Assembly (NCBI RefSeq): GCF_023913735.1 | Contig: NZ_JAMXBH010000005.1 | Coordinates: 169,108 to 233,107, forward strand | Length of the DNA stretch: 64,000 nt | Direction of reading: 5' to 3' | Origin: Pseudarthrobacter raffinosi | GTDB lineage: Bacteria > Actinomycetota > Actinomycetes > Actinomycetales > Micrococcaceae | Shown: positions 51,613 to 60,356 of the stretch, piece after piece | How the letters are laid out: every line of letters begins with the position of its first letter | How positions within the stretch are numbered: the first letter of the stretch is position 1 | The notes under the pieces: generated by a model | Seen by the model: only the letters and a program-made list of their open reading frames with translations | Database searches by the model: none | Told to the model about the DNA's origin: nothing | Program-made: the position numbers and the translations under genes

Positions 51613-51972
51613 ATGAACCCCGACGACGGCACCCTGGACTCGGCCTTTATGGCCCTGGCCGACCCCGTGCGGCGGCGGATCATCGCCCGGCTCAGCCGCG
51701 GGCAGGCCACAGTCAACGAATTGGCGGAACCCTTCGCGATCACCAAACAGGCAGTCTCGAAGCACATCCAGGTCCTCGAGCAGGCAGGGCTCGTCACCCG
51801 CAGCAGGGAAGCCCAGCGCCGGCCCGTCCACCTGAATCCCGCACGGCTGGAGGCTCTCACAGCGTGGATCGACCAGTACCGGCTGGTCCGCGAAGAGCAG
51901 TTCCGCAGCCTGGACGCCGTGCTCAGATCCAATGCCGCAACCGGCGGCAACCACCTAAAGGAATCATCATGA
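51613..51972 (+). CDS. ArsR-family (winged-helix) regulator
   Basis: 119 residues: ALADPVRRRIIARLSRGQAT and NELAEPFAITKQAVSKHIQV, the core of an ArsR-type winged helix, with no metal-binding Cys. This branch is typically paired with an AHSA1/SRPBCC gene, as here: its TGA overlaps the next ATG. It likely represses the pair; ligand unknown. Confidence 0.88.
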   Translation: MNPDDGTLDSAFMALADPVRRRIIARLSRGQATVNELAEPFAITKQAVSKHIQVLEQAGLVTRSREAQRRPVHLNPARLEALTAWIDQYRLVREEQFRSLDAVLRSNAATGGNHLKESS

Positions 51973-52451
51973 GCAATCCGCTGAACCTCACCATTCCTGA
52001 AGGACTCCCCTTCATCGACTACGACCGCGAATTCGATTTCCCGGTTGCGGACGTCTTCCGCGCGCACAAGGACCCGGACCTTGTCATCCAGTGGCTCGGC
52101 CCGCGTGGCATGAAGATGGAAATCAACCATCTCGATTTCCGGACCGGTGGCAGCTACAGCTACTTGCACACCGGGCCCGACGGCGTCGCTTACAAATTCA
52201 GCGGCGTCTATCACACCGTCCGCGAGAACGAATTTGCCATCCAGACCTTCGAATTCGGCGGCTACCCTGACGTTGTCAGCCTCGAGTTCCTCACCTTCGA
52301 AGACCTCGGCAACGGCCGGTCCCGCGTCCGGGGCCACTCCGTCTACCCCACCCAGGAGGCCCGCGACGGCATGGCGCAGTCCGGCATGGAGGGCGGCATG
52401 TCCGAGGGCTACGAGCGGCTCGACGAACTGCTCAGCGGCGCCAAGGTCTAG
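51969..52451 (+). CDS. AHSA1/SRPBCC-family protein
   Basis: 160 residues with the Aha1-C/START-like pattern: an FDFPVADVFRAHKDPDLVIQ helix, WLGPRGMKMEINHLDFRTGG, GVYHTVRENE and a C-terminal helix ending in ERLDELLSGAKV. The start ATG 51969 overlaps the ArsR stop (ATGA), with AAAGGA upstream. The ArsR-AHSA1 pair is widespread; ligand binding or stress roles are assumed, not shown. Confidence 0.85.
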   Translation: MSNPLNLTIPEGLPFIDYDREFDFPVADVFRAHKDPDLVIQWLGPRGMKMEINHLDFRTGGSYSYLHTGPDGVAYKFSGVYHTVRENEFAIQTFEFGGYPDVVSLEFLTFEDLGNGRSRVRGHSVYPTQEARDGMAQSGMEGGMSEGYERLDELLSGAKV

Positions 52452-52466
52452 AACAGCCCTTAAACA

Positions 52467-52521
52467 AGTACGACGGCGGCCGGTCACCTTCCTGGAGAAG
52501 GTAACCGGCCGCCGTCGTACT
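52467..52521 (+). terminator. long hairpin after the AHSA1 gene
   Basis: 25-bp arms (52467-52491 and 52497-52521) with one mismatch and loop CTGGA. The outer part AGTACGACGGCGGC is shared with the hairpin at 18361. Confidence 0.8.
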
Positions 52522-52567
52522 CGTGGTCGAGCCCGTCGAGACCCGTCGCTGCACCGGTGGTCGAGCC
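52522..52567. repeat. dispersed GTCGAGCC repeats next to the Tn3 end
   Basis: CGTGGTCGAGCCCGTCGAGA at 52522-52541 and a partial copy GGTGGTCGAGCC (52556-52567), which is cut exactly where the Tn3-type terminal repeat begins. Confidence 0.75.
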
Positions 52568-52605
52568 GGGGCTTGAGGACCAATGCTCGGGAAAGTCACG
52601 CTAAG
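52568..52605 (+). repeat. Tn3-family left terminal inverted repeat (38 bp)
   Basis: Exactly 38 bp, starting GGGG and ending TCACGCTAAG, the classic Tn3/Tn21 terminal pattern. It lies 46 bases before the transposase start. Confidence 0.85.
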
Positions 52606-52651
52606 CCGATCTCCGGCGGTAACGATGGTTGCCTCGGTTCGTTGAGCCTGT

Positions 52652-55600
52652 GTGGCTAAACATAAATATTTGACTGCGGCCGAGGAGGCCTCGTACGGGC
52701 GATTCGAGGCGCAGGCCCCGGAACAGGCGGTGTTGGAACGGTTCTTCTTCCTGGACGACGCCGATCTGGACCTCGTAGCGAAACGGCGCGGTGATCACAA
52801 CCGGCTCGGGTTCAGTCTCCAGTTGGTGACCGTCCGGCGCCTGGGCACGTTCCTGGAAGATCCTCTCGACGTACCGACTGCGGTGGTGGATTATGTGGCC
52901 GGACAAGTCGGGGTGGCCGATCCGTCGTGCGTGAAGGGGTACTTGGAGCGGCGGCCGACACGGTTTGAGCATCAGGCAGAGATCGCCAAGGTATACGGTT
53001 ACGTTTCCTACGCCTCGGCGGAAGCGGAGTTGATCGGCTGGTTGGACGGGCAGGCGTGGACGACCGGTGATCAACCGAAGCCGCTGTTCTACGCAGCGGT
53101 GGGATGGCTACGGGCGCGGAGAGCACTCCTGCCGGGGGTCACGACGTTACGGGACGAGGTGGCCAGCGTCCGTAAAAAGGCCGAAACCAGGCTGTACGCC
53201 GCCCTGGCGCGGGCCGTGACCGGCGGGCAGGCCCTTGAGCTGGAGAAACTGCTGCAGGTGCCCGGGGGTAGCCGTTGGTCGCAGTTGGAGATGTGGCGCA
53301 AGGCGGGTAAGAACACGACCGGGCGCGGCATGGTCATGGCGCTGAACCGGGTATCGGAGATCGCCGGGATGCACCTGGGCGAGGTGGATGTGGCCGGGGT
53401 GCCCAAGCGGCGGTTGATCGCCCTGGCGAAGGAGGGCAGGAACGAGACGGCGACCAAGCTTGACCGGTTGCCGTACGAGAAGAAGATCGCCACGCTGCTG
53501 GCCACGGTGCGGTGGCTGGAGGTGAGCGCCACCGACGATGCCCTGGAACTGTTCGACGTATTCATGTCTAACGAGCTGATCGGGCGGGCAAACAAGGCCG
53601 CGGAGAAGGCCACCATAAAGCGGGCGCCGATGGTCGCCCGGCACGCCCGGATACTCCAGTCGGTGGTGGAACTTCTGCTCGAGGCCGAGGATGCGAGTGA
53701 GACGATGCCATTGGGCATGGTGTGGGCGATGATCGAGCACCAGGTGGGCTCCCGGGCACAGATCGCTGCGGCGGTGGAGGGAATCCGGGAGATCATCCCG
53801 CCGCCGCAGGCCGAACCGGAGGGGCAGTGGCGGGAGGCGGTCGTGGAGCGGTACGCCACGGTGCGCGGCTTCGCCAAGATGCTGTGCGAGGTAGTCGGGT
53901 TCGCGGCGACCGCCGACGCACACAAGATCCTGGGGGCGATGCAGGATCTGGCGCATCTGCTGGACCTGCGGGAGACGGTGAAGGTGCCCAAGGGCTACCT
54001 GGATGCCCGCAAGGTCGACCTGTCGGTGGTGCCGAAGGGCTGGTGGCAGAAGCTGGTGTTCCCCGCCGGCAGGCCCGGGGGCACGGTGGACCGCAACGCC
54101 TACGTGTTCTGCGTTCTGGAGCAGTTCCACACCGCGCTCAAGCACCGCGACATCTTCGCGGCCACCTCCGACCGCTGGTCAGATCCCCGGGCCCGGCTGC
54201 TATCTGGCCCGGCGTGGGAGAACGCGAAGGGCCCGGCGCTGGGCGCGTTGCTGCTGCCGGAGCAGCCCGATTCGCTGCTCGCCGAGCATGCCGGGACCTT
54301 GGATGCGGCGTGGCGAACGGTGTCCGGCGGGATGACCGCCGGCGGGGACATCACCGTGGACACCGACGGCCGGATGCACCTCGGCAAGGACGACGCGTTG
54401 GAGGAGTCGCCCAGCCTGAAAGACCTGCGCACCCGTGTAGCGGGCATGATCCCGCGCGTGGACCTGTCCGAACTGGTGCTCGAGGTGATGGGCTGGCACC
54501 CGGACTTCACCGCCTCCTTCACCTCCGCAGCAGGCGTGTCCTCCCGGCTGACCGACCTGCACGTCTCGGTCGCCGCGCTGCTGACCGCGCACGCGCTCAA
54601 CATCGGGTTCGGACCGGTGATCGCCGACGCTCCCGCGCTGACCCGCGACCGGCTCTCCCACGTCGACCAGCACTACCTCGGCTCGGACTCCTACGCCGCA
54701 GCCAACGCGGTGCTCATCGAGGCCCAGGGCGCCAGCGACCTGGCGCAGGAGTGGGGCGGCGGGCTGGTTGCCGCCGTCGACGGGATCCGGTTCATCGTGC
54801 CGGTCCGCTCCGTCGACGCCCGCCCAAACCCGAAGTACTTCCACCGAAAGAAGGGCGTGACCTGGCTGAACATGATCTCCGATCAGTCCGTCGGGCTGGC
54901 GGCCAAGGTGGTGTCGGGCACGCCGAAGGACACCCTTCACTTCGTGGACCTGCTCTACAACCCCGACGGTAGCCACCGGCCCGAGGTGCTGATCACCGAC
55001 CAGGGCTCCTATTCCGACATCGTGTTCGGCCTGGTCACCTTGCTGGGATTCGACTACCGGCCGGTGCTCGCGGACCTGCCCGACGCCAAGCTGTGGCGGA
55101 TCAACCGGTCAGCCGACTACGGCAGGCTCGACAGGACCGCCCGGGGAAAGATCGACATCGAGAAGGTCCGTCGGCACTGGCCGGACATCTGCCGGATCGC
55201 CGCCTCGATCCACACCCGCGAGGTCTCCGCCCACGATGTGATCCGTATCCTGCAACGCGACGGACGACCGACTGATCTGGGCGAGGCGGTGGCACACTAC
55301 GGGCGGATCTTCAAAACCCTCCACATCCTCACCTTCGTCGATGACCCGGCCTACCGCCGGGAAATGAAAGCGTTGCGCAACCTCCAGGAGGGCCGCCACG
55401 CCCTGGCCAGGCACATCTTCCACGGCCGGGAGGGCAAGCTCCACCAGGCGTACCGTGACGGGCAGGAAGACCAACTCGGCGCCCTGGGCCTTGTCTTGAA
55501 TTGTGTGACGTTGTGGAACACGGTCTACCTTGACCACGCCCTGACCACGCTGCGGGAACAGGGCTACCCGGTGCTCGATGCCGATGTCGCCCGCCTGTCG

Positions 55601-55717
55601 GCGTACGTGCGCCGGCACATCAACGTCCACGGTCACTACTCCTTCCAACTTCCCGACCTCGCCGGTGGCCGGCGCACTCTGCGCGATCCCGACCACCGCG
55701 ACAGCAACGAGGAGTAA
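52652..55717 (+). CDS. tnpA: Tn3-family transposase
   Basis: 1021 residues, full length for TnpA. N-terminal DNA-binding part (KHKYLTAAEEASYGRFEAQA). C-terminal DDE catalytic core with D710 (AAVDGIRF), D783 (LITDQGSYSDIVFG) and E913 (NLQEGRHALARHIF); spacings of 73 and 130 residues are close to those of Tn3 TnpA. The GTG start at 52652 has no strong ribosome site. It should cut and join the 38-bp ends in replicative transposition. The gene is open throughout, so it may still be active in trans. Confidence 0.95.
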   Translation: MAKHKYLTAAEEASYGRFEAQAPEQAVLERFFFLDDADLDLVAKRRGDHNRLGFSLQLVTVRRLGTFLEDPLDVPTAVVDYVAGQVGVADPSCVKGYLERRPTRFEHQAEIAKVYGYVSYASAEAELIGWLDGQAWTTGDQPKPLFYAAVGWLRARRALLPGVTTLRDEVASVRKKAETRLYAALARAVTGGQALELEKLLQVPGGSRWSQLEMWRKAGKNTTGRGMVMALNRVSEIAGMHLGEVDVAGVPKRRLIALAKEGRNETATKLDRLPYEKKIATLLATVRWLEVSATDDALELFDVFMSNELIGRANKAAEKATIKRAPMVARHARILQSVVELLLEAEDASETMPLGMVWAMIEHQVGSRAQIAAAVEGIREIIPPPQAEPEGQWREAVVERYATVRGFAKMLCEVVGFAATADAHKILGAMQDLAHLLDLRETVKVPKGYLDARKVDLSVVPKGWWQKLVFPAGRPGGTVDRNAYVFCVLEQFHTALKHRDIFAATSDRWSDPRARLLSGPAWENAKGPALGALLLPEQPDSLLAEHAGTLDAAWRTVSGGMTAGGDITVDTDGRMHLGKDDALEESPSLKDLRTRVAGMIPRVDLSELVLEVMGWHPDFTASFTSAAGVSSRLTDLHVSVAALLTAHALNIGFGPVIADAPALTRDRLSHVDQHYLGSDSYAAANAVLIEAQGASDLAQEWGGGLVAAVDGIRFIVPVRSVDARPNPKYFHRKKGVTWLNMISDQSVGLAAKVVSGTPKDTLHFVDLLYNPDGSHRPEVLITDQGSYSDIVFGLVTLLGFDYRPVLADLPDAKLWRINRSADYGRLDRTARGKIDIEKVRRHWPDICRIAASIHTREVSAHDVIRILQRDGRPTDLGEAVAHYGRIFKTLHILTFVDDPAYRREMKALRNLQEGRHALARHIFHGREGKLHQAYRDGQEDQLGALGLVLNCVTLWNTVYLDHALTTLREQGYPVLDADVARLSAYVRRHINVHGHYSFQLPDLAGGRRTLRDPDHRDSNEE

Positions 55718-55757
55718 GAAGAGCCTGAGAGGCAACGGAAAGAAACCGGGGCATTAA

Positions 55758-55790
55758 GGGGTGTCGGAAAACGATCATCTACCGACACCC
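55758..55790. repeat. inverted repeat downstream of tnpA
   Basis: GGGTGTCGG (55758-55766) and CCGACACCC (55782-55790) around 15 bases. It could be the tnpA terminator or a leftover recombination subsite; TGTCGG...CCGACA resembles serine-resolvase half sites. The rest of 55718-55966 shows no gene. Confidence 0.6.
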
Positions 55791-55966
55791 GGTCACTGCC
55801 GGCGTGTGATTGTTAGCCGAGAAAGGCGGTTAATTCGCGGGATGAGTTGCCGGTTTCGGCGTCGGTCATGCGGAAACTTGAACGGGCGCTCGAGGGATTA
55901 GAATTTCGGGCCGGTCAGGAGCTCGGCAGTCGGTCGCGCCCCTCCATAAGATACGATTCGTGGAGT

Positions 55967-57445
55967 CTAGAGCCCCGGCTTTAGGGATCGAAGGGTATCT
56001 TTGGCGCCATGGTCATGGAGGCCCGTCAGGGCGTCGGAGTAGGCCATGACAAACCGTTCATCATCGATGAGGGCGCCGAAGACTTCGCGGTCCGAGATGA
56101 AGGACAGCGGGTCCTGGCGCTGCCGGGCGGCGGCGGCCATCAGGGTATCTTTCAGGCGGTCAACCACTTCGATGGGGTTGCCCTGCTCGTCGGTGCCTTC
56201 GTCGTACCGCGCCCAGCTGGCCACAATTGCTGCAGAGCGATGGATTTCGCCGTTGTTTGCCAGATTGATGCGGATCACCGGCAGGAGCCACTTGGGAATA
56301 CGGTCTGAGCTCTCGGCGCACAGCCTGGCCAGGGTGTCGCGGACGTATTCATTGGAGAAGCGCTCGATGAGAGTGTGCTTGTAGGCGTCGAGGTCGATGC
56401 CCGGAACGGGCTGCAGGGTCGGCGTGGCTTCCTTGTCCATGTAGTCGAGCAGGAACTGGGAGAACAACGGGTCCTGGCAGACTTCATGCGCGTAGCGGTA
56501 GCCGGCGAGGTAGCCAAAATAGCACATGCCTTGGTGGCTGGCGTTGAGCAGGCGCAGCTTCATGAGCTCATAGGGTTCCACGTCTTCCACCAGCTGGACC
56601 CCGACGTCTTCGAAGGGCGGACGGCCGAGGCTGAAATGGTCTTCGAGCACCCATTGTTCGAAGGGCTCACAGACCACGGGCCATGCGTCTTTCACCCCGA
56701 ATTCCTCCTCAATGGCGCCTCGGTCCTCGTCCGTGGTCACGGGGGTGATTCTGTCCACCATGCTGTTGGGGAAAGGCACGTTTTCCTCGATCCACCCGCC
56801 AAGCTCGGCATCTTTGAGAGATGCGAAGGCGGTAAACATTTTCCGTGCGACGTCGCCGTTGCCCTGAATGTTGTCACAGGACATCACCGTGAATGGCTCC
56901 AAACCCCGTTCGCGGCGCCGGGCAAGGGCCTCGGTGACCAGCCCGAAGGTTGTCCGCGGTGCGGCTCCGGGCTGGAGATCGTGGATGACGTCCGGGTTCT
57001 CGGTGTTGAATTCCCCGGTGACGTGGTGGAAGTTGTAGCCGCCCTCCGTCACGGTGAGCGAGACGATGCGGACGGCGTCCGAGGCCATCTTTTCGATAAC
57101 AGCATCCGGGTCGTCGGGGGCGAAAAGGTATTCAATGATGGAGCCGATGACCCGCGCCTCCCGGGTGCCGTCCGGGTTTTTCACCACGAGGGTGTAGAGG
57201 CAGTCCTGGCTGTCCATTACCTGCTTCATGCGGGCGTCGCCGGGCAGGACCCCAACGCCGCAGATCGCCCAGTCAAGTGCGTGGCCGGTGCTCATCAAGC
57301 GGTCCAGATACATGGCCTGGTGTGCGCGGTGGAAGCCGCCGACGCCGAAATGGACAATTCCCGCCGTCAAAGCTGAGCGGTCATAAGAGGGTTTGCCCAC
57401 AGCAGCGGGGAGTTCCGGGAGAGTTGAGCTGGTGAGTGAATGCAT
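55967..57445 (-). CDS. Mannitol 2-dehydrogenase-type polyol dehydrogenase
   Basis: 492 residues, long-chain mannitol dehydrogenase family: NAD motif VHFGVGGFHRAHQAMYLDRL, DNIQGNGDVA, and the catalytic block KLRLLNASHQGMCY with Lys, Asn and His. It oxidises D-mannitol to fructose, or D-arabitol to D-xylulose in close relatives. The ATG at 57445 has AAAGG upstream. A xylulokinase-like gene in the same cluster makes arabitol as plausible as mannitol. Confidence 0.92.
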   Translation of the reverse strand: MHSLTSSTLPELPAAVGKPSYDRSALTAGIVHFGVGGFHRAHQAMYLDRLMSTGHALDWAICGVGVLPGDARMKQVMDSQDCLYTLVVKNPDGTREARVIGSIIEYLFAPDDPDAVIEKMASDAVRIVSLTVTEGGYNFHHVTGEFNTENPDVIHDLQPGAAPRTTFGLVTEALARRRERGLEPFTVMSCDNIQGNGDVARKMFTAFASLKDAELGGWIEENVPFPNSMVDRITPVTTDEDRGAIEEEFGVKDAWPVVCEPFEQWVLEDHFSLGRPPFEDVGVQLVEDVEPYELMKLRLLNASHQGMCYFGYLAGYRYAHEVCQDPLFSQFLLDYMDKEATPTLQPVPGIDLDAYKHTLIERFSNEYVRDTLARLCAESSDRIPKWLLPVIRINLANNGEIHRSAAIVASWARYDEGTDEQGNPIEVVDRLKDTLMAAAARQRQDPLSFISDREVFGALIDDERFVMAYSDALTGLHDHGAKDTLRSLKPGL

Positions 57446-57672
57446 GTGTTTAGCCTTTCAGAATGTGCTGGTCGATCGGCATGGAGCCCGGTTCCCGGGC
57501 CCATGGCGGGCTGGCCTCTTCCCGGAAACAGCCAATGATTCTTGCCTTGCCGGGAAGGACAGAAAGTGCGTTGAACGTGTCCGGGATGGAGCCGCGCCTG
57601 CCGTTTTCGGCTGAACGCCCGGTGGAAGAGCTTCAGGTGGTGGCATTTACTGCCTCCTTGCTTGTGCAGGGG

Positions 57673-58338
57673 TCAGGACCACGGGATGATCCGGTCTGCC
57701 GCATGGCGGGTGGCTTCGATCAGCTGGGCGTTGGTTTCGTCGGAACCGGCCGCCCACGCTTGCGCTGCGGGGCGGTCTTTGCCGAAGAGGATGTGCCTGT
57801 CCACGAGCCGGGAAAGGCGCAGGTGCCGGGGTGTATCCAGGAACCACACCTCGTCCAGCTGCGCCCGGACCTGCTGCCACGGGGGCAGTTCCGCGAGGAG
57901 GTAGTTGCCCTCGGTGATGACGAGCGGTACGGCTGCGGGTACTTCAATGGACGCGGCCACCGGTTCGTCGATGGTGCGGCGAAAATCGGGCGCATAGACC
58001 ACGTGCTCGTCCCGCCGTGCGAGGCGCTGCAACAGGGAGAGGTATCCGCCGACGTCGAACGTGTCGATGGCGCCTTTGCGTTCCCTGAGCGGTGTGCCGT
58101 CGATGATCTTGTTTCCCAAGTGGAAGCCGTCCATCGGCACCACGACGGCGGACCCGGCTCCGAGAAGTTTCTGCAGGCAGGCGGAGAAGGTGGACTTACC
58201 CGATCCGGGGGCTCCCACGATACCGAGCAGCATTCTGTTCCCGTCGGCGAGGCGAAGCCGGAGATCCGCCACGGCCCGTTCCGCCTCCGGTGACCGGGGC
58301 CCCCGGGTCCCCGGCAGTCCGGTGTCAGCGAGGTCCAT
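57673..58338 (-). CDS. P-loop kinase of the uridine kinase/fructose-kinase-like family
   Basis: 221 residues: GIVGAPGSGKSTFSACLQ (Walker A), VVPMDGFHLGNKIID, KGAIDTFDVGGYLSLL, VITEGNYLL, and WFLDTPRHLRLSRLVDRHI. The fold is that of uridine/pantothenate kinases, but such proteins are common in sugar operons (FrcK-like). Its ATG overlaps the stop of the polyol dehydrogenase (TGATG). It may phosphorylate the ketose formed (inference). Confidence 0.82.
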   Translation of the reverse strand: MDLADTGLPGTRGPRSPEAERAVADLRLRLADGNRMLLGIVGAPGSGKSTFSACLQKLLGAGSAVVVPMDGFHLGNKIIDGTPLRERKGAIDTFDVGGYLSLLQRLARRDEHVVYAPDFRRTIDEPVAASIEVPAAVPLVITEGNYLLAELPPWQQVRAQLDEVWFLDTPRHLRLSRLVDRHILFGKDRPAAQAWAAGSDETNAQLIEATRHAADRIIPWS

Positions 58339-59399
58339 CAGCGGCCCGGGTAGACGACGGCTTTGAGCTGGCCGGGCTGCTTGCCGGCTTTGAGCGCTTC
58401 CTCGGATTCGGCGAGGGCGAACTTGCCGGTGACCAGGACGTCCAGATCCACCTTGCCGTCGGCTATCAACTGGATGGCCAAAGGCCACGTGTTGGTGTAG
58501 CGGAACACCCCGGAGAGCCAGATCTCCCGGTTCTGGATGAACGAGACGGGGAGTTCGACGTCGTCGGCCCCAAGCCCCACCAGGATGACCCGGCCGGCCG
58601 GCCCCACGGCCTTGATGCCGGAGCGGACGGCCTGCGGCGCGCCGGAGGCGTCGATGAACGCATCGACGTCCAGGCCCTCCACGCTGTCGGTTTTGGCGTT
58701 GAGCGCGTGGGTCGCGCCGTGTTCCAGGGCGAAAGCGAGCCGGTCTTCTGCGATGTCGGTGATGTAGATTTCGGTGGCGCCGAAGGCCCGGGCTGCCTGG
58801 GCGGCGATAATGCCTATCGGGCCGGCGCCGGCGATCAGCACACGGCTGCCGGGCCTGATCTCGGCGCGTTCGCAGGCCCAGAGCCCGACGGAGAGCGGCT
58901 CGATCAGGGCGGCTGCCTCGTCGCTGACGCTCTCCGGGATGTCGTAGGCGAAGTCGCTCTGGATGCTCACGTATTCGGCGAACGCGCCGTCGATCGGCGG
59001 GGTGGCGTAGAACTCGATGTCCGGGCACAGGTTGTACCGTCCCGCTTTGCACTGCTTGCATGTGCGGCAGGGCCGCTGGGGCTCGACGGCGACCCGCTTG
59101 CCGATGCGGGACGGGTCAACGGCGCTTCCGACGGCGGCGATCCGGCCGGAGAGTTCATGGCCGAGGATCAGCGGGTGGTCCACAATGTAGTCGCCGATCC
59201 GGCCGTGCTCGTAGTAGTGCACGTCGCTGCCGCAGACGCCGACGGCCGCGACCTTGACCAGAACCTGATCGGCTTCAAGCTGCGGGACGGCCAGGGTTTC
59301 CAGGGCCATCTCGCCCTGGCGTTTCAGGACGGAGGCCCGCATCGTGGCCGGCAGTTCGGGGTGCGCCAGGGTGCGGGACTGTGCGGTGGGTGTTGTCAT
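58338..59399 (-). CDS. Zinc-dependent polyol dehydrogenase (sorbitol/xylitol type)
   Basis: 353 residues of the medium-chain dehydrogenase family: catalytic zinc site GVCGSDVHYY and LGHELSG, four-Cys structural zinc loop (PCRTCKQCKAGRYNLCPDI), NAD site LIAGAGPIGIIAAQAAR followed by acidic TDIAEDR (NAD+ preference). It oxidises a polyol at C2 to a ketose. It lies between the permease genes and the kinase, in one leftward operon. Confidence 0.92.
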   Translation of the reverse strand: MTTPTAQSRTLAHPELPATMRASVLKRQGEMALETLAVPQLEADQVLVKVAAVGVCGSDVHYYEHGRIGDYIVDHPLILGHELSGRIAAVGSAVDPSRIGKRVAVEPQRPCRTCKQCKAGRYNLCPDIEFYATPPIDGAFAEYVSIQSDFAYDIPESVSDEAAALIEPLSVGLWACERAEIRPGSRVLIAGAGPIGIIAAQAARAFGATEIYITDIAEDRLAFALEHGATHALNAKTDSVEGLDVDAFIDASGAPQAVRSGIKAVGPAGRVILVGLGADDVELPVSFIQNREIWLSGVFRYTNTWPLAIQLIADGKVDLDVLVTGKFALAESEEALKAGKQPGQLKAVVYPGR

Positions 59400-59438
59400 C
59401 GGAGTAATCCTCTAAGAATCGAAAGTGGTGAGGGCCGG

Positions 59439-60356
59439 CTACTTGACGGCGCCGAGGGAGAGGCCTTGGACGAGTTTGTCCTGGGCGGCGAAGCCGGCGA
59501 ACAGCACCGGCAGGGAGATCACGACGGCGGCCGCGCAGACTTTGGCGAGGAACAGTCCCTGGCTGGAGACGAAGCCGGTCAGGAAGACCGGGGCGGTTCC
59601 CGCCATCACGCCAGTGAGGACGCGGGCCAGGAGCAGTTCGTTCCAGCTGAAGATGAAGCAGATCAGGGCGGTGGCGGCGATGCCGGGCATCGCCACGGGA
59701 GCGACGACCTTCCGGAGGGTGAGGAGTAGGCCGGCGCCGTCGATCTGGGCGGCTTCAAGCATTTCCACCGGCACTTCGGCGAGGAAGGAACGCATCATCC
59801 ACACGGCGATGGGCAGGTTCATCGAGGTGTACATCAGGACCAGGAACCAGATGTTGTCCAAAGCGCCGACGTTTTTGGCGAAGAGGTAGAGCGGCAGGAT
59901 CGCTGCGACCACGGGCATCATCTTCGTGGAGAGGAAAAAGAACATCACGTCGGTCCACTTTTTCACCGGCCGGATCGACAGCGCATAGGCGGCCGGGATG
60001 GCCAGGACCAGGACCAGCACGGTCGAGAGGATCGAGGCAGTGGCCGAGTTGATCAGCGGCGGCCAGGGGCTGACTCCCGAGCTCGCCCCGAAGAACTCCT
60101 TGTAGGCGTCGAGGGTGAGGTTGGCAGCGAGGGACGGCGGATTGGTCGCGGCGTCAGTTTCGGAGTGGAACGAGGTGAGGATCATCCAGAGGACAGGCGT
60201 CGCGAAGAGCAGGGCCAGCAGCCATGCCGCGATCCCGGCAGCCGTATTGTTGCGGGTGGGGTCCATCCGGGACTTGCCGCGACGACGCGAACCGGTGTTG
60301 AGGGCGGTCGGTCCGGGGACGGATTTCCGGGGTGCGGCCGGGGTGAGGGTGCTCAT
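59439..60356 (-). CDS. Polyol ABC transporter permease (SmoG/MalG type)
   Basis: 306 residues, six helices, with the EAA loop in EMLEAAQIDGAGLLLTLRKV followed by PVAMPG. The start at ATG 60354-60356 has AAGGAGG 8 bases upstream and overlaps the stop of the other permease (ATGA). Partner of the next permease and the binding protein; no ATPase gene is present, so a shared MsiK-type ATPase encoded elsewhere is expected. Confidence 0.9.
   Translation of the reverse strand: MSTLTPAAPRKSVPGPTALNTGSRRRGKSRMDPTRNNTAAGIAAWLLALLFATPVLWMILTSFHSETDAATNPPSLAANLTLDAYKEFFGASSGVSPWPPLINSATASILSTVLVLVLAIPAAYALSIRPVKKWTDVMFFFLSTKMMPVVAAILPLYLFAKNVGALDNIWFLVLMYTSMNLPIAVWMMRSFLAEVPVEMLEAAQIDGAGLLLTLRKVVAPVAMPGIAATALICFIFSWNELLLARVLTGVMAGTAPVFLTGFVSSQGLFLAKVCAAAVVISLPVLFAGFAAQDKLVQGLSLGAVK

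Larger units (their letters stand above)
52568..55717 (+). mobile_element. Tn3-family element, right end not recognised
   Basis: Left terminal repeat plus a complete tnpA. No resolvase, no passenger gene and no matching right terminal repeat (CTTAGCGTGA...CCCC) can be seen before the mannitol dehydrogenase gene. The extent given is therefore the minimum; the right part was probably deleted. Confidence 0.75.

Noticed and set aside
53722..54972. 416-codon open frame within tnpA in another frame
   Set aside because: Arg/Gly/Ala-rich shadow of the transposase reading frame with no ribosome site or family pattern.
55813..55914. Short minus-strand open frame (ends NSSRELTAFLG) after tnpA, considered as a truncated gene end
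   Set aside because: It is closed by stops on both sides after 34 codons, has no recognisable family, and its length is within chance.
55718..55966. Search for the right Tn3 terminal repeat
   Set aside because: TTAGCCGAGAAAGG near 55813 shares only a few bases with the expected CTTAGCGTGACTTTCC, and no CCCC end lies at the right distance.
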